Part shown: piece after piece, positions 15,075-15,573 of the stretch
Numbering within the stretch: the first letter of the stretch is position 1
How the letters are laid out: each line of letters starts with the position of its first letter
Assembly (NCBI GenBank): GCA_947450405.1
Contig: CANFVI010000020.1
Span: 1 to 15,573 of the forward strand
Direction: 5' to 3'
Length of the DNA stretch: 15,573 bases
Source: Flavobacteriales bacterium
Lineage (GTDB): Bacteria > Bacteroidota > Bacteroidia > NS11-12g > UBA955
Translations under genes and position numbers: made by a program
Notes under the pieces: generated by a model
Seen by the model: only the letters and a program-made list of their open reading frames with translations
Told to the model about the DNA's origin: nothing
The model's database searches: none

Positions 15075-15573
15075 ATGAGAATTGGTATTGTGCTATATCC
15101 TACCTTCGGCGGAAGCGGAGTTTTAGCCACTGAATTAGGGAAAGCGCTTTCAAAAATAGGACATGAAGTTCACTTTATCAGTTATCATCAACCTGCAAGA
15201 CTGGATTTTTTCATGGAAAATATTTTTTTCCATGAAGTTATTATTCCTCAATACCCATTATTTGAATATGCACCCTACGAAACAGCTCTCGCTGGTAAGA
15301 TTGTAGATATAGTAAAATCAGCCAAACTTGAAGTGTTGCATGTTCATTATGCCATTCCTCATGCTTCAGCGGCCTTATTGGCAAAGCAAATACTCTTGGA
15401 AGACAATATTCATATTCCAGTAGTCACAACCCTTCATGGAACGGACATTACCCTAGTTGGCCGAGAAGCATCTTACGAACCAGTTGTAAGCTGGAGTATC
15501 AATAACTCTGATGCTGTTACCGCTGTTTCTGAAAGTTTGAGGGCCGACACTTTTGAGCATTTTCACATTCGCA
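15075..15573 (+). CDS. bshA: Bacillithiol synthesis glycosyltransferase BshA, 5' part
   Basis: The first 166 codons of a GT4 family glycosyltransferase run to the right edge; the full protein is usually about 380 residues. The start MRIGIVLYPTFGGSGVLATELG is nearly diagnostic of BshA, with the GGSG loop (12-15) that binds the sugar nucleotide. FISYHQPARLD (34-44), VLHVHYAIPHA (87-97) and TLHGTDITLVG (119-129) follow, all typical of the N-terminal Rossmann domain. BshA joins N-acetylglucosamine from UDP-GlcNAc to L-malate in the first step of bacillithiol synthesis, a low-molecular-weight thiol of Firmicutes and many Bacteroidota. The catalytic C-terminal domain with the E-x7-E motif lies outside the window, and bshB or bshC are not seen here. 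The start is 49 bases from that of tadA, divergently. Confidence 0.93.
   Translation, partial: MRIGIVLYPTFGGSGVLATELGKALSKIGHEVHFISYHQPARLDFFMENIFFHEVIIPQYPLFEYAPYETALAGKIVDIVKSAKLEVLHVHYAIPHASAALLAKQILLEDNIHIPVVTTLHGTDITLVGREASYEPVVSWSINNSDAVTAVSESLRADTFEHFHIR

Noticed and set aside
1..15573. CRISPR array, mobile element, defence island, tRNA or rRNA
   Set aside because: I saw no regularly spaced repeats, transposase or integrase motifs, terminal inverted repeats or RNA gene signatures; gene content is ordinary chromosomal.

Overview
The window is AT-rich, densely coding DNA from a member of the Bacteroidota. Four things point there: a large secreted protein with PKD repeats ending in a type IX secretion (T9SS) sorting domain; promoter-like boxes of the TTG / TAnnTTTG type rather than the E. 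coli sigma-70 type; almost no Shine-Dalgarno sequences before start codons; and a bshA gene for bacillithiol synthesis, common in this phylum. I see no rRNA, tRNA, CRISPR array, transposase, integrase or phage gene. I cannot name a genus.

Left part, leftward transcription (1-6996): the cut-off start of a secreted protein (1-134), a non-coding gap of 331 bases, then a DUF2461 gene lying 3 bases downstream of a 1486-residue T9SS cell-surface protein (beta-helix, about five PKD domains, C-terminal sorting domain), and a YbdG-like mechanosensitive channel. The channel gene and the next block diverge from a 100-base region in which each direction has a good TTG/TAnnTTTG promoter sitting almost on its start codon.

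Middle part, rightward (7097-14566): six tightly packed or overlapping genes, probably one operon. They are an S41 C-terminal processing protease, a TauE/SafE permease, an M28 zinc peptidase with PA and PDZ domains, metF (one-carbon metabolism), rsgA (30S ribosome assembly GTPase) and a beta-helix lipoprotein. The first three and the last work in the envelope; metF and rsgA are cytoplasmic housekeeping genes, so the cluster looks like shared transcription more than one pathway.

Right part (14567-15573): tadA on the minus strand, whose stop codon abuts the lipoprotein stop with no base between, then a divergent bshA running off the right edge.

Most of the window is ordinary chromosomal backbone. 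I found no convincing new defence, mobile or RNA system. The points most worth checking are the two apparently leaderless divergent promoters, the giant surface protein and its tight link to DUF2461, the uncharacterised C-terminal region of the S41 protease, and the beta-helix lipoprotein.
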